Assembly (NCBI RefSeq): GCF_050589685.1
Contig: NZ_JBNGOS010000005.1
Location: forward strand, 1-64,000
DNA from: Saccharicrinis sp050589685
GTDB taxonomy: Bacteria; Bacteroidota; Bacteroidia; Bacteroidales; Marinilabiliaceae
Length of the DNA stretch: 64,000 bases
Direction of reading: 5' to 3'
Position numbers and translations under genes: made by a program
Part shown: piece after piece, positions 25,337 through 34,786 of the stretch
Position numbering within the stretch: position 1 is the first letter of the stretch
How the letters are laid out: each line of letters begins with the position of its first letter
The notes under the pieces: generated by a model
Database searches by the model: none
Told to the model about the DNA's origin: nothing
The model's input: the letters and a program-made list of their open reading frames with translations, nothing else

Positions 25337-26452
25337 CTATTTGGGGTTTAGCTCAAGCAGCGTCGAGATGGGATAATGGTCGCTGTGGTAAACCTTTTTT
25401 CTTTTGTAATTATATCCTTTGAACGCCGGGTCGTGAAAAATAAAATCTATCCTGAAGGATGGCAGGTTACCATTATATGTCCCTCCGAGACCATTTCCCG
25501 ATTCAATAAAAGCATCCTTTAATTCTCCCCGTACCTTTCGATAAACATAAGATACTGGAGTGTCATTAAAATCGCCGCACACAATAGCAGGGTATGGCGA
25601 ATTTTGAATATGGCGGCCTATAGTTTCTGCTTGAGTAGCGCGGTGTGCAAATGCGGTGTTTATTTTCGTAAAAATTTCGTAGGCCCCTTTCCTTCTTTCT
25701 TTGTCGCTCTTAAATTCCAGGCTGTCGATAAAATTATAATTTTCTCGCTTCAGGCGAATAGATTCTAAATGATTGTTGAATATCCTAATTTTTTGCCCGT
25801 TTATGTTGATGTCGGTTTGCGAACTGAAATTGGTCGTGTTTTCGAACATCAATGGTTTTTTATCTATGATAGGGTATTTGGAAAACGTGGCCAGGCCATA
25901 CTTTTTGCCGGATTCTGTTTCGATATTGTATTCCAGGTGTTTGTATTTGAATTGCTTAAACTTTGACAGTATATAGTTTTCGGAATATTGCTGGTTATCG
26001 TTATTGATATAGAATTCCTGAATGCAAAGCACATCAGGATTCTGATCTTTTATAAACTGATAAATTTTCTGTGGTGTAGCCAGGTCACCCGTCCAAACAT
26101 ATTTATCAAACATCCGCACATTGTACGACATTATGCTAACCGGCTTTTGCAGCTCCGTTTTATCCACCTTTTTACCTGTGTTAATGGTAAAGACGGCATG
26201 CCATTGTGTCCATGTTATGATGAGGGCCAGCAATGAGAACACCAAGCGTTTTCTTTTCTTTAAAGCCCAGTAAACCACAAAAAACAAGTTGGTTAACCAA
26301 AGCAAAGGAAAGGCAAACCCTACAAACGACAGAAAACTGATATGTGCTGGGCTAACATAAGCTCCCAGATAGGCGAGTCCAATCAGAACAAGTGCTATCG
26401 TGTTGATAAGCGTAATAAAGGAACGGGTTATTTTGTGAAAGATCTTAGGCAT
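25337..26452 (-). CDS. Membrane-anchored endonuclease/exonuclease/phosphatase family protein
   Basis: This 371-residue protein has two or three N-terminal transmembrane helices (residues about 10-90) and an EEP catalytic domain (about 105-368). Catalytic motifs are visible: MSYNVRMF, VLCIQEFY with the metal-binding Glu, NNHLES, CGDFNDTP and SDHYPI at the end. The family includes DNase I-like nucleases, sphingomyelinases and inositol phosphatases. The substrate here cannot be told, but the domain is probably on the outer face of the inner membrane. The start overlaps the stop of the upstream rhomboid gene by 1 bp (TAATG), so they form an operon with two rhomboid genes. Confidence 0.85.
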   Translation of the reverse strand: MPKIFHKITRSFITLINTIALVLIGLAYLGAYVSPAHISFLSFVGFAFPLLWLTNLFFVVYWALKKRKRLVFSLLALIITWTQWHAVFTINTGKKVDKTELQKPVSIMSYNVRMFDKYVWTGDLATPQKIYQFIKDQNPDVLCIQEFYINNDNQQYSENYILSKFKQFKYKHLEYNIETESGKKYGLATFSKYPIIDKKPLMFENTTNFSSQTDININGQKIRIFNNHLESIRLKRENYNFIDSLEFKSDKERRKGAYEIFTKINTAFAHRATQAETIGRHIQNSPYPAIVCGDFNDTPVSYVYRKVRGELKDAFIESGNGLGGTYNGNLPSFRIDFIFHDPAFKGYNYKRKKVYHSDHYPISTLLELNPK

Positions 26453-27345
26453 TAATTATTGCTTGCGTTAAACAAATCATCTTTTTCTTGTTTGGTCAAG
26501 CTATCGTAACCGCTGGTTTTTATTTTGTCCAATATCCTATCAATATCACCTTGTTTCTTTTTTTTGTTGGCGTTGTAATCCAAATCGCTCACGGGGCGTT
26601 TTGAGCGTGAGTGTGTGACCGTCATTTTGGGTTTGCGCGAAAACATGGAAGCCAGATTATCCATGAAATGATTAAAACGTCTCGTGATATCTTTGTTTTT
26701 AACAGCCCTTGATGCGAAATACATGCCTAACAAAGCCCCTCCGATATGCGCCAGATGTCCTCCTGTATTTGAGAAGGATGGAATGGCAATTAAATCCAAA
26801 ACCAACAATCCAATGGCCAAATACATCAGTTTAACAGGGCCAATTAATATTAAGTGAACTTTATAGTTTGGCGCATAACTGGCAGCGCCAAAAATAATGG
26901 CCATCACCGAAGCCGAAGCCCCCATCATAATGGGTGATTCGGTAAAACTGTTTAGTGCGGGAAAAATGTTGTACGAAAGAATATACAATAAGGCTCCAGC
27001 CAACCCACCCATAAAATACACCCCTAAAAGTTGTCGAGAATTAAAGTATTGTAAAAAGATTCTGCCAAACCAAAACAAATAAAGCATATTGAAAAGGATA
27101 TGCATAAAATCGAAATGCAGGAACATGTAGGTGAAAATACTCCAGGGCTTAAACAGCAATGCTCCCGGATCGGCTGGTACAGAAAACCAACTTTTTATCA
27201 TATCGACCAGATGGCCTTGTTGGGCCAACGAAAAGAAAACATCTAAAATTAAAAATGCCAAAAATACACCTATATTAACATAGATAAGTCTGGTCACAAC
27301 GCCGCCTCGTCTAAAAGATTCCCTAATTTCGTCTGCAATTGCCAT
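26452..27345 (-). CDS. Rhomboid family intramembrane serine protease (1)
   Basis: This 297-residue protein has six predicted transmembrane helices. The catalytic Ser lies in MMGASASVM (GxSx) and the His in GGHLAHIGGALLG, so the dyad is intact. HFDFMHILFNMLYLFWFG is the conserved loop and helix 2 region. A basic cytosolic tail of about 70 residues ends the protein (SRKPKMTVTHSRSKRP, then KKKKQGDIDRILDK). Rhomboids cleave transmembrane segments of membrane proteins; the substrate is unknown. It follows the second rhomboid gene by 46 bp and is coupled to the EEP gene after it. Confidence 0.92.
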   Translation of the reverse strand: MAIADEIRESFRRGGVVTRLIYVNIGVFLAFLILDVFFSLAQQGHLVDMIKSWFSVPADPGALLFKPWSIFTYMFLHFDFMHILFNMLYLFWFGRIFLQYFNSRQLLGVYFMGGLAGALLYILSYNIFPALNSFTESPIMMGASASVMAIIFGAASYAPNYKVHLILIGPVKLMYLAIGLLVLDLIAIPSFSNTGGHLAHIGGALLGMYFASRAVKNKDITRRFNHFMDNLASMFSRKPKMTVTHSRSKRPVSDLDYNANKKKKQGDIDRILDKIKTSGYDSLTKQEKDDLFNASNN

Positions 27346-27391
27346 ATTTTTAAAAATAGCTATTTTGTTGATGTAAATAAATAAAAAACGA

Positions 27392-28156
27392 TTAAAATTG
27401 TTTCTTTCGCCAAAATCTTATCAAAATAAATCCGAAGAGCATTCCGCCCAGGTGAGCCAGGTGAGCCACGTTATCGCCCGGATTGTTCTGCATTAAAAGA
27501 AATATCTCAAGTCCGCCATATCCCATTACAAAATATTTTGCCTTCATTGGAATAATCATATAAAGGTATATCTGCTCGTTAGGAAACATCATACCAAATG
27601 CCAATAACAAACCAAATACCGCTCCCGAAGCCCCAACCATGGGCACGTTAACCAGGTGGTTGAGGGAAGCCGCTGTTTCGTTCACATAGTTCTTTCCACT
27701 TGATAATATCGAATGGCCTTGTGCATATATTTCAGAAACTATTTCTGGGGGTAAGCTGGCGGCCATCATTTTTGCCCTGATAAAAGCAACCAATACATAT
27801 AATACTCCTGCACCTAGACCCGTGACTAAATAATAAAACAAGAATTTTTGGGGTCCCCAGGTGCGCTCCAGTATTCGTCCGAACATGAATACGGCAAACA
27901 TATTAAAGAATACGTGCGTAAAATCCCTGCTGCTATGCATAAACATATACGACAAATACTGGTAAAAGCTGAACTGCTGGCTTCCCGGAGTGTATAAGCC
28001 AAATATTTCGTTGAAATCAATTCTTGTATAACCGATCCCCGGAATATTAACACCTTGTACAAAAATATATGTAGCAAAGAATATTAACACATTAATGATC
28101 AGTAGGTTTTTGACGACCGGTGGTATGTTACTAAAAAAGCCTTGTTGTTGATACAT
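27392..28156 (-). CDS. Rhomboid family intramembrane serine protease (2)
   Basis: This 254-residue rhomboid has the catalytic Ser in MVGASGAVFG and the His in NVAHLAHLGGMLFG. HSSRDFTHVFFNMFAVFMFGRILE is the conserved N-terminal region. The two rhomboids differ in sequence and tail, so they are probably not a recent duplication. An insertion of about 45 residues before the catalytic Ser (RAKMMAASLPPEIVSEI... SLNHL) sets it apart from protein 1. It is the first gene of the unit rhomboid 2, rhomboid 1, EEP. Confidence 0.92.
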   Translation of the reverse strand: MYQQQGFFSNIPPVVKNLLIINVLIFFATYIFVQGVNIPGIGYTRIDFNEIFGLYTPGSQQFSFYQYLSYMFMHSSRDFTHVFFNMFAVFMFGRILERTWGPQKFLFYYLVTGLGAGVLYVLVAFIRAKMMAASLPPEIVSEIYAQGHSILSSGKNYVNETAASLNHLVNVPMVGASGAVFGLLLAFGMMFPNEQIYLYMIIPMKAKYFVMGYGGLEIFLLMQNNPGDNVAHLAHLGGMLFGFILIRFWRKKQF

Positions 28157-28459
28157 AAAAGTAGTTTCAAAATTGTTATAGATATCTAATAGCGATTCGT
28201 TAATGAAATAAGCGTTAAATTTACTTCGTATTTAACGCTATCATTAATCGTCGGCATTATACTCTATGTGCTAATCTTATTCAATAAATGGTATAACAAG
28301 CATTAAGCCAAATTGATTTGTGGTTCATCAAATTAGTGATTAGTGCCACTTTGTCATACCGGTGTGATTCTAAAATGCCGCAATACCTTATTCCGTTTGT
28401 AATCCGTCCTGAAAAATCTATCAGCATTATACATATGGTGTTAGTTTATTAAAATAATA
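28157..28459. other. Intergenic region between mutL and the rhomboid operon
   Basis: It holds copy B of the 70-nt palindrome. A partial echo of the palindrome's outer flank (TC(G/A)GCATTATAC followed by similar bases) recurs near 28421-28445. No gene or clear terminator is seen for mutL, which ends at 28460. Confidence 0.4.
28188..28257. repeat. 70-nt palindromic intergenic repeat, copy B
   Basis: This is the better-paired copy. AGCGTTAAAT and ATTTAACGCT form a perfect 10-bp inner stem around TTACTTCGT, and the outer arms (GTTAATGA with TCATTAAT and flanks) extend the hairpin over most of the element. It sits 31 bp upstream of the rhomboid 2 start, as copy A sits upstream of trxA. Confidence 0.7.
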
Positions 28460-30382
28460 TCATTTAAATCGCATTTCTATTTCATCATTCGACAGGATGG
28501 AAATCACAGGTTTGCCATCGGGAGAATAGTTGGGTACCTGACAGGCAAAAAGTTGGCCAATCAATTCGTCCATTTCCTGATTACTGAGAAACTGGCCCGA
28601 TTTAATGGCTGATTGTTTGGCCATGGAACGCGCAATCCTTTCTTTTAAATCAGCCTCCAGGTTAACCTCGCCCAACTTGTAATCGTGTATAATTTCATCG
28701 AGCAGCAATTTAGGATTCATTTTTTCCATGTTAACAGGCATTCCCCTTACTTCAAAGGTATGGTCACTGTGTTCGGCCATATCAAGACCAAACAACTGAA
28801 GGTCTGGCAGTAATTCTTTCACTACCAAGGCATCCTCGGCATTAAACTCCAGTTGTTCCGGGAACAGGCTTTGTTGAGTCATACTCTGCTTATTGGTGAT
28901 GGATAACATCAAGCGTTCAAACAAAATCCTTTCGTGGGCTCGTTTTTGATCCACCATCATTAAACCTGATTTACCGGAGGTAAGAATGTACTTGCTCTTA
29001 AACTGGAAACACGAAGCACCAGAAGCAGCTTCTATATCGGTATTGCCCGAAAGAAAGGTTTGTTGTTGAGGTTCGGGTGCCGTTTCCCAATTTGATGTAG
29101 TTACGGTTTGGCTCGGTTGTGGTATGTCAAATGGCATGTTGCCTTTTTCCGCTTCAAAGTCATTGTACAACTGTTCCCATCCTTTGGGTGATGGTGAAGA
29201 AGTGCGTGTTCCGCCTCCACTGTTTGTTGCAGAAGAACTGCCTGCCCCAAAACCGGAAGGATCAGGGATGGGTGTGTCAAAAGGATTGAAAAAAGGGTTG
29301 ACTTCTATCTCCGGGTTTTCTTTTTCAGCGTCTTTGTCACTAACCGGAATATCCACCATATCAGCGGTGTCAAAATCGATCGTTGGAATCATATTGTGCT
29401 TTCCCAGACTCTCTTTGATTGTGGCATTTAATATGTGCCAGATGGCCCGCTCATCCTCAAACTTGATTTCTGTTTTGGTGGGATGAATGTTGATGTCGAT
29501 AATTTTAGGATCCACTTCAAAATATAAAAAGTAGGCAGGAATTGTATTAGGCGATATCAGGTTGGCATAGGCCTCGGTAATGGCCTTGTGCAAATATGGA
29601 TGGCGCATATAACGTTGGTTCACAAAAAAGAACTGGTCGCCCGATGATTTGCGCGCTGCCTCGGGCTTGCCAACATAACCGTGAATCTTGACTAATGTAG
29701 TGTCGGTTTCTACAGGAACCAACTGGCTGTTCATTCCCTTGCCCACCATATTGATAATCCGCTGTCGTAAATTTGATACTGGGAGCTGAAACAGGGGCAT
29801 TTTGTTATGCTCCAAGCTAAAACTGATGTCGGGATTGGCCAATACGATTCGCTGGAATTCGTTGATGAGATGTCGGAGTTCGGTACTGTCTTTCTTTAAG
29901 AACTTGCGTCGGGCTGGAACGTTGTAAAACAGGTTGCGGACGATAAAGTTACTCCCTGTAGGGCAATTGATAACTTCCTGATTTTCGACCTGTGAGCCTG
30001 AAATAACCAAATGGGTTCCCAGCTCGTCGCCATGTTTTTTTGTTTTTAGCTCTGTTTGTGCCACGGCTGCGATAGAAGCCAAGGCCTCACCTCTAAATCC
30101 CATGGTACGAATGGCAAACAAATCGTTTACGTCTTTTATTTTTGAAGTGGCATGCCGTTCAAAAGCAAGGCGTGCATCGGTGGCGGACATGCCGCAACCG
30201 TTGTCAATCACTTGTACCAGTGTGCGCCCCGCATCTTTAATAATGACTTTGATATCGGTGCTGCCTGCATCAATGGCGTTCTCAACCAGTTCCTTTAACA
30301 TGGAACCTGGACGTTGAATAACTTCGCCCGCTGCAATTTGGTTGGCCACAGAGTCGGGCAATAACTGAATAATATCTGACAT
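28460..30382 (-). CDS. mutL: DNA mismatch repair protein MutL
   Basis: MutL links MutS mismatch recognition to strand removal. This 640-residue protein has the GHKL ATPase domain (residues about 1-330): IAAGEVIQRP, ELVENAIDAGST, DNGCGM and RGEALASIA. A proline- and serine-rich linker covers about 345-445. The C-terminal dimerisation domain follows. In that domain the motif usually written DQHA..E....E reads DQKRAHERILFE, keeping the Asp and Glu residues but with Lys where His is usual. Whether it is still an endonuclease is unclear. A small membrane-protein gene lies upstream. Confidence 0.96.
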   Translation of the reverse strand: MSDIIQLLPDSVANQIAAGEVIQRPGSMLKELVENAIDAGSTDIKVIIKDAGRTLVQVIDNGCGMSATDARLAFERHATSKIKDVNDLFAIRTMGFRGEALASIAAVAQTELKTKKHGDELGTHLVISGSQVENQEVINCPTGSNFIVRNLFYNVPARRKFLKKDSTELRHLINEFQRIVLANPDISFSLEHNKMPLFQLPVSNLRQRIINMVGKGMNSQLVPVETDTTLVKIHGYVGKPEAARKSSGDQFFFVNQRYMRHPYLHKAITEAYANLISPNTIPAYFLYFEVDPKIIDINIHPTKTEIKFEDERAIWHILNATIKESLGKHNMIPTIDFDTADMVDIPVSDKDAEKENPEIEVNPFFNPFDTPIPDPSGFGAGSSSATNSGGGTRTSSPSPKGWEQLYNDFEAEKGNMPFDIPQPSQTVTTSNWETAPEPQQQTFLSGNTDIEAASGASCFQFKSKYILTSGKSGLMMVDQKRAHERILFERLMLSITNKQSMTQQSLFPEQLEFNAEDALVVKELLPDLQLFGLDMAEHSDHTFEVRGMPVNMEKMNPKLLLDEIIHDYKLGEVNLEADLKERIARSMAKQSAIKSGQFLSNQEMDELIGQLFACQVPNYSPDGKPVISILSNDEIEMRFK

Positions 30383-30403
30383 AAACTAACCTTGTATATA
30401 AAA

Positions 30404-30430
30404 GAAAACACCTGCTAAACAGATGTTTTC
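30404..30430 (-). terminator. Hairpin, possible minus-strand terminator
   Basis: GAAAACA.CTG pairs with CAG.TGTTTTC around a CTAAA loop. On the minus strand it is followed by TTTTAT, so it could end the small membrane-protein transcript before mutL. Confidence 0.4.
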
Positions 30431-30478
30431 ATGATCAAATAGGTATTGAAAAATCGTATTTTGAGTGAAACCGAAGAA

Positions 30479-30799
30479 TTACATATATTTAAGAATCCAC
30501 TCCGAGCTCGACATGAGTAAATAGTAAAATACGATCATTAATCCAATGAGTATGATCGCTAACCTTACATTTGATTTTCTCTTTTCCTTACGGGCAATAT
30601 CAAAGCTGCCCTTTATTTTCCGGCGCATTTTACCCCGTATCCTGTCTTCAGCGCTTCTATCGTCATCTTCAACCTCAACGCCAAGTTCTGATTTAATTCT
30701 TCTGGCTCTTTCTTCACGTTCCTCCTTGGCTTCATCATAATAAATTGGTGTATGATGAAACGTACGGTGCCTAGCTGTTTTGATAAAGGAAAATTTCAT
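30479..30799 (-). CDS. Small single-pass membrane protein
   Basis: This 106-residue protein has a very charged N-terminal part (residues 1-75, rich in Arg, Lys, Glu and Asp, with EAKEEREERARRIKSELG) and one transmembrane helix near the C terminus (LAIILIGLMIVFYYLLM). Similar small tail-anchored proteins are common next to mutL in Bacteroidota. Some carry the label riboflavin synthase subunit beta, which this sequence does not support. It is probably a cytosol-facing tail-anchored protein of unknown role. A hairpin separates it from mutL. Confidence 0.7.
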   Translation of the reverse strand: MKFSFIKTARHRTFHHTPIYYDEAKEEREERARRIKSELGVEVEDDDRSAEDRIRGKMRRKIKGSFDIARKEKRKSNVRLAIILIGLMIVFYYLLMSSSEWILKYM

Positions 30800-30958
30800 T
30801 GTTAAATCTCGTTGAATGAATGTAAATCAACTGAATGTCAACCGTGTAATGCAATTGTTCAGCTTATATTTACATTCAAATATTATTCCATTACGAATTT
30901 TTTATTATCGATATACAAAGATACAAGTATTATTTTTATTTGCAGCCAATGTTGACAA

Positions 30959-33823
30959 CTACTCTACTAAATCGTAACCCATATTCTTCCCTTTTTCAAC
31001 AGCGGGAATTCCATATTGCATCCAAACGGGAGCAGGTTTCCCTTTGAGGTAATGGTCGAAAAATTGCATCATACGAATGCTTAGGTCAATGGAGTTAGCC
31101 CTACGGGTCAAGTTGTGTTGCTCGTTGTTGTATGTAAGCATCCAGGCAGGTTTATCCAATCTTCGCATGGCCACAAACATTTCTATGCCCTGATACCAGG
31201 GTACAGCGCCATCATTGTCGTTATGCATCATTAATAGCGGGGTTTCAATTTGTGGGGCGTAAAAAACGGGTGAGTTTTCCACGTATTTCGAGAATTTATC
31301 CCAAAGTGTTCCCCCAATCCTGGACTGGGTATGCTCATATTGGAACATTCGGCTCATACCGCTTCCCCAGCGTATTCCGCCATAGGCACTGGTCATATTG
31401 CTTACTGGTGCGCCTGCCATGGCAGCTTTAAACATATTGGTTCGGGTAATCATATAAGCGGTTTGGTATCCTCCCCAACTTTGCCCTTGTAACCCCATAT
31501 TTTTTTCATCTATGAAATCAAATTTCTGAGTCATGGCCATTACGCCTCCCATAATTGCCTCGTATGCGCACAAGCCTGGATCTCCTGTTCTGTATGCTAT
31601 GTCCGGGATGAAGATAACATAACCGTTACTTGCATACATTGTCCAGTTAACTGTCGATCGACTCGGGCGAGGTGAATGGTGGTAGTTCAGCCTATCAGAA
31701 CTCCGCTCGTAATAATAGACAATCATGGGATATTTTTTACTTGTATCCAGATCTTCGGGCGTAACCAATAAGCCTTGATATTTTTTGCCATCCAGCGCAG
31801 TGTAATCAACCAGTTGAATATTACCCCAATTGTAGTCCTTTTGTTGAGGATTGGTATTTGAAAGTACTTTTTCATTGGCGAAATCCAGGGCACTAAGGTA
31901 TAATTCGGGATATACATTAAACGTGCCTTTCCGCCATATTAACTGATCCGATTTTTTCGCCTTGACAGGAGTTTCAAGATATGAGGCTTCATCTAAACCT
32001 TTATTCCAGATGCCATTCTTTAGCCAGCCGTAACCCTGGTTTTTGCTTGATTCGTTAAAGGTGTTCAACAAAATACCTTGGGTTTCATCAATATATTTGA
32101 TATCCTTATCCAGATTTTTATATCGGTACCTGGTGGTGTGTTTACGCCCCATGCCTCTGGTCAGGTTCAGAGGTTCGGTTTTCATTTTAGTATCGAACTT
32201 CCAGATATCATAACGGTCGTAGATGTATACATGAGCGCTTTCGGGACTCCATCCGGCTACACCATATGCTTGTGGCGAATTAGGGACGTCGTTCAGCTCG
32301 TCGTAAAAGGCAACGTCCAACTTTTTATTTAAAGCGATTTGAGTTTTTTTACGAATATTATTCAGGTGCCATAGACTGTCTTTTGGATTGAACCAGCATA
32401 AATATTTCCCGTCTGGCGAAAAGCTGTATTTATTGGTCACCTTCTCCTGGACCAATGTTTTTTTTCCCGACTTTAAATCAATTGTATAAATATCCCGGGC
32501 AAAAACACCGTTCCATGAAGATGCTTTTTCATAAGGTGATCGGTCGTAACCAATAGCAAAATCCCAATTTCCCTTATCGGGTATGTCAACCGATTTTAAT
32601 TGTTCCGTTTCAAGTTGCCGGATGATGCCTTCCTTGCAAAGGTATGCAGCAACATATGCCCTGTCCTTCTCTTTTGAAATATTTTTTTTCTGCATGGGTT
32701 GCAAGCGGGTATCTTTCCAGTTCCATACATCGACAAATACTTTTTCATCTTTTAACAAGGTATCTTTTGATTCTTCCTTTGGCCTTTTGCCTGTGCCAAA
32801 AAACAGCTTATCCCCATTTTCAGAGAACCACAATCTTCCTTTGGTGTGGGCACACCATCCAACAGGAAGATCATTATGTGCCGTGTCGACCACAGTGGTA
32901 AGCTCATTCTTCTTTTGGCGCCAGTAATACAATCGGTATGTCTTGGTTTTTACAGTATCTGGACTAAATAAAAAACCAATCTGCTCAGCTTTGTTATTTG
33001 CGGTTAATGCATGTAATTTTCCTTGTTTGTGAAATAGGCTATCGATAATTAAATTGTTCGTATTTAACCTTTTTATCTTGGTTTCTTCCAGGCTATCGCC
33101 TACCGATTGTGATATAAACAGGGCATCACCAAACTCGGGCACAAAGTATTTGCTTACATTTTCAAAAGAAATACTGTCGCCCATTGTTGGGTTTAAATAA
33201 ACCAATTGGGTACCTTCCGTTTTGAATTTCTTTGCTGGTTTCTTCCTATGTCTTGCAGAATCGGGCTTGTTTTCGGTGGATTTGCTTAATTTTTTTTTCA
33301 AGGTGGCAGCAGTTGTGTCCTGCGCTGTGGTGTCGGATTTCTCTCTTTTTTTTGGGGCCATACTTTTATGAAAATGGGCTGCAAGCCAGTTCCCCTGTTT
33401 TTGCGGTATGGTAAAAGCTTTTATCCTTGGATAGGTTTTCTTTTCTCCATTTAGTAAGTTCCACACGCACAAGGTGTCTTTGGGCATTTTGTCGCTTTTT
33501 GTTTTTTTCAGCTGAAGTGCCCTGATGGTATCGGCTTGGGGGATAACTTTAAAGGCAATAAAGTCGTTCTCAGGGGAAAAAGTAGCCTGCTTGCCGCGAG
33601 GTACAGAGTCAAGTCGTTGCGAGTCAACATTGTACAGATAAAGGTAACCGTCCCCTTTTTGCGGATTTATTTCATAAGAGATCCATTTGCCATTGTTCGA
33701 TATTTTTTGATTAGACAGTGATTTCCAATGGTCATAGTCCTTGAAGGAGAGGGTTTTTTTATGCTGGGAATTACCAAGACTTGTTATTAGAACAAGTGAT
33801 AGAAAAAGGGATAGCCTTGTCAT
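30959..33823 (-). CDS. Secreted prolyl oligopeptidase family (S9) peptidase
   Basis: ATG 33823 is chosen because it precedes a signal peptide (MTRLSLFLSLVLITSLGNSQ); a Met 45 bp upstream would delay it. The 954-residue protein has a beta-propeller N-terminal domain with a long Lys/Ser/Thr-rich insertion (about residues 165-215). The alpha/beta-hydrolase domain covers the last 250 residues. The catalytic triad is visible: Ser in GLQGQSWGGYQ, Asp in HNDNDGAVPW and His in NEQHNLTR. S9 enzymes cut short peptides after proline or related residues. It is probably periplasmic, for peptide use. It is a single gene with no partner. Confidence 0.92.
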   Translation of the reverse strand: MTRLSLFLSLVLITSLGNSQHKKTLSFKDYDHWKSLSNQKISNNGKWISYEINPQKGDGYLYLYNVDSQRLDSVPRGKQATFSPENDFIAFKVIPQADTIRALQLKKTKSDKMPKDTLCVWNLLNGEKKTYPRIKAFTIPQKQGNWLAAHFHKSMAPKKREKSDTTAQDTTAATLKKKLSKSTENKPDSARHRKKPAKKFKTEGTQLVYLNPTMGDSISFENVSKYFVPEFGDALFISQSVGDSLEETKIKRLNTNNLIIDSLFHKQGKLHALTANNKAEQIGFLFSPDTVKTKTYRLYYWRQKKNELTTVVDTAHNDLPVGWCAHTKGRLWFSENGDKLFFGTGKRPKEESKDTLLKDEKVFVDVWNWKDTRLQPMQKKNISKEKDRAYVAAYLCKEGIIRQLETEQLKSVDIPDKGNWDFAIGYDRSPYEKASSWNGVFARDIYTIDLKSGKKTLVQEKVTNKYSFSPDGKYLCWFNPKDSLWHLNNIRKKTQIALNKKLDVAFYDELNDVPNSPQAYGVAGWSPESAHVYIYDRYDIWKFDTKMKTEPLNLTRGMGRKHTTRYRYKNLDKDIKYIDETQGILLNTFNESSKNQGYGWLKNGIWNKGLDEASYLETPVKAKKSDQLIWRKGTFNVYPELYLSALDFANEKVLSNTNPQQKDYNWGNIQLVDYTALDGKKYQGLLVTPEDLDTSKKYPMIVYYYERSSDRLNYHHSPRPSRSTVNWTMYASNGYVIFIPDIAYRTGDPGLCAYEAIMGGVMAMTQKFDFIDEKNMGLQGQSWGGYQTAYMITRTNMFKAAMAGAPVSNMTSAYGGIRWGSGMSRMFQYEHTQSRIGGTLWDKFSKYVENSPVFYAPQIETPLLMMHNDNDGAVPWYQGIEMFVAMRRLDKPAWMLTYNNEQHNLTRRANSIDLSIRMMQFFDHYLKGKPAPVWMQYGIPAVEKGKNMGYDLVE

Positions 33824-33966
33824 AGTCACGATGAATAAGTTTTTAATAGAAGAGCCGAATATAATCAATTCATATATTAACCCATGTGATTTTTAACAAG
33901 AATGCCTAATTTATAACAGAAACATAATATCAGTATTTTAAAAGTATTTCTCGTAAGCAGCAAAGA

Positions 33967-34368
33967 TTAATTTGTCCAATAAGAGATGTCGATGTAGGCT
34001 CCATATAACACTATTTCGTTATTGCGGATGTCCGAACGCAAATGTCCTTTAATTTGAATCAACCTAATGTTGCCGCTATCGTCAATAATCCTAACCTGAA
34101 TAATTTTAGTGGTGTCGCCGTTAATCCATTCGTTAAACCCTTGCACAAAGCGCTGTAAATCGGCTACTACTATTAGCGATTTAAAACTACTGAAAGCACA
34201 ACTGGTACATTTATCCAAACCTAAAACATGCTTAATCCCATCGGAAAGTTGTAGGATATCCTCTTGCACGTTATACATCCAATAGCCAATAGCTCCCTGT
34301 ATATTGGGAGATTCATTGTATTTTTCCGATTCTGACACTTTGGGCATTATTCTGTTTTCTAACGTCAA
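33967..34368 (-). CDS. Stand-alone PAS-domain protein
   Basis: This 133-residue protein is almost entirely one PAS domain (about residues 25-130: IGYWMYNVQEDILQLSDGIKHVLGL, then IIDDSGNIRLIQIKGHLR). It has no output domain, signal peptide or membrane helix. Two cysteines (CTSCAF) lie where the PAS core helices are expected. It is divergent from the signalling operon that starts at 34787, so it may feed that system by protein contact. The ligand is unknown. Confidence 0.72.
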   Translation of the reverse strand: MTLENRIMPKVSESEKYNESPNIQGAIGYWMYNVQEDILQLSDGIKHVLGLDKCTSCAFSSFKSLIVVADLQRFVQGFNEWINGDTTKIIQVRIIDDSGNIRLIQIKGHLRSDIRNNEIVLYGAYIDISYWTN

Positions 34369-34786
34369 TTAACTATGGCATTGGTTTATTATACGGCATC
34401 AATTTCGAAAAGGTTACGGGGCGTATATGTATTATGAATTAACTGAGAGTCAATAATCTCGACGGGGATAATACATTCTTTGGCCGATAGTATTCCACAT
34501 TTGCAATCATCTTTAGGGAATTTGATGCGTAAGGTAGTTCAAGTAACCGTGGAGGGATAATTAAAAATAAATATTGGGGTGCTTAATTTAAGGAAACAAA
34601 AGGACGGGTTTATCGTACATATAATATGTTGATGATTTAGATTCTAACTTTGCTATGATATTGAATTGATAGACAGTTCATCGATAATTTAACGTAACGA
34701 AAAGAAAAACAGTACGTTCTGGTAGTTGAGGTTTCTGATTGAAGCTATCGTAAAACTTGTTGAATCGAAAACTTTTTATCAAGAGA
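34369..34786. other. Divergent intergenic region of the signalling locus
   Basis: It separates the PAS gene from the hybrid kinase operon and must hold both promoters. No clear TAnnTTTG box, operator or hairpin stands out by eye. Confidence 0.35.

Noticed and set aside
30479..30799. Riboflavin synthase beta subunit
   Set aside because: Small proteins in this position sometimes carry that label, but the sequence is a charged tail-anchored protein without the lumazine synthase fold.
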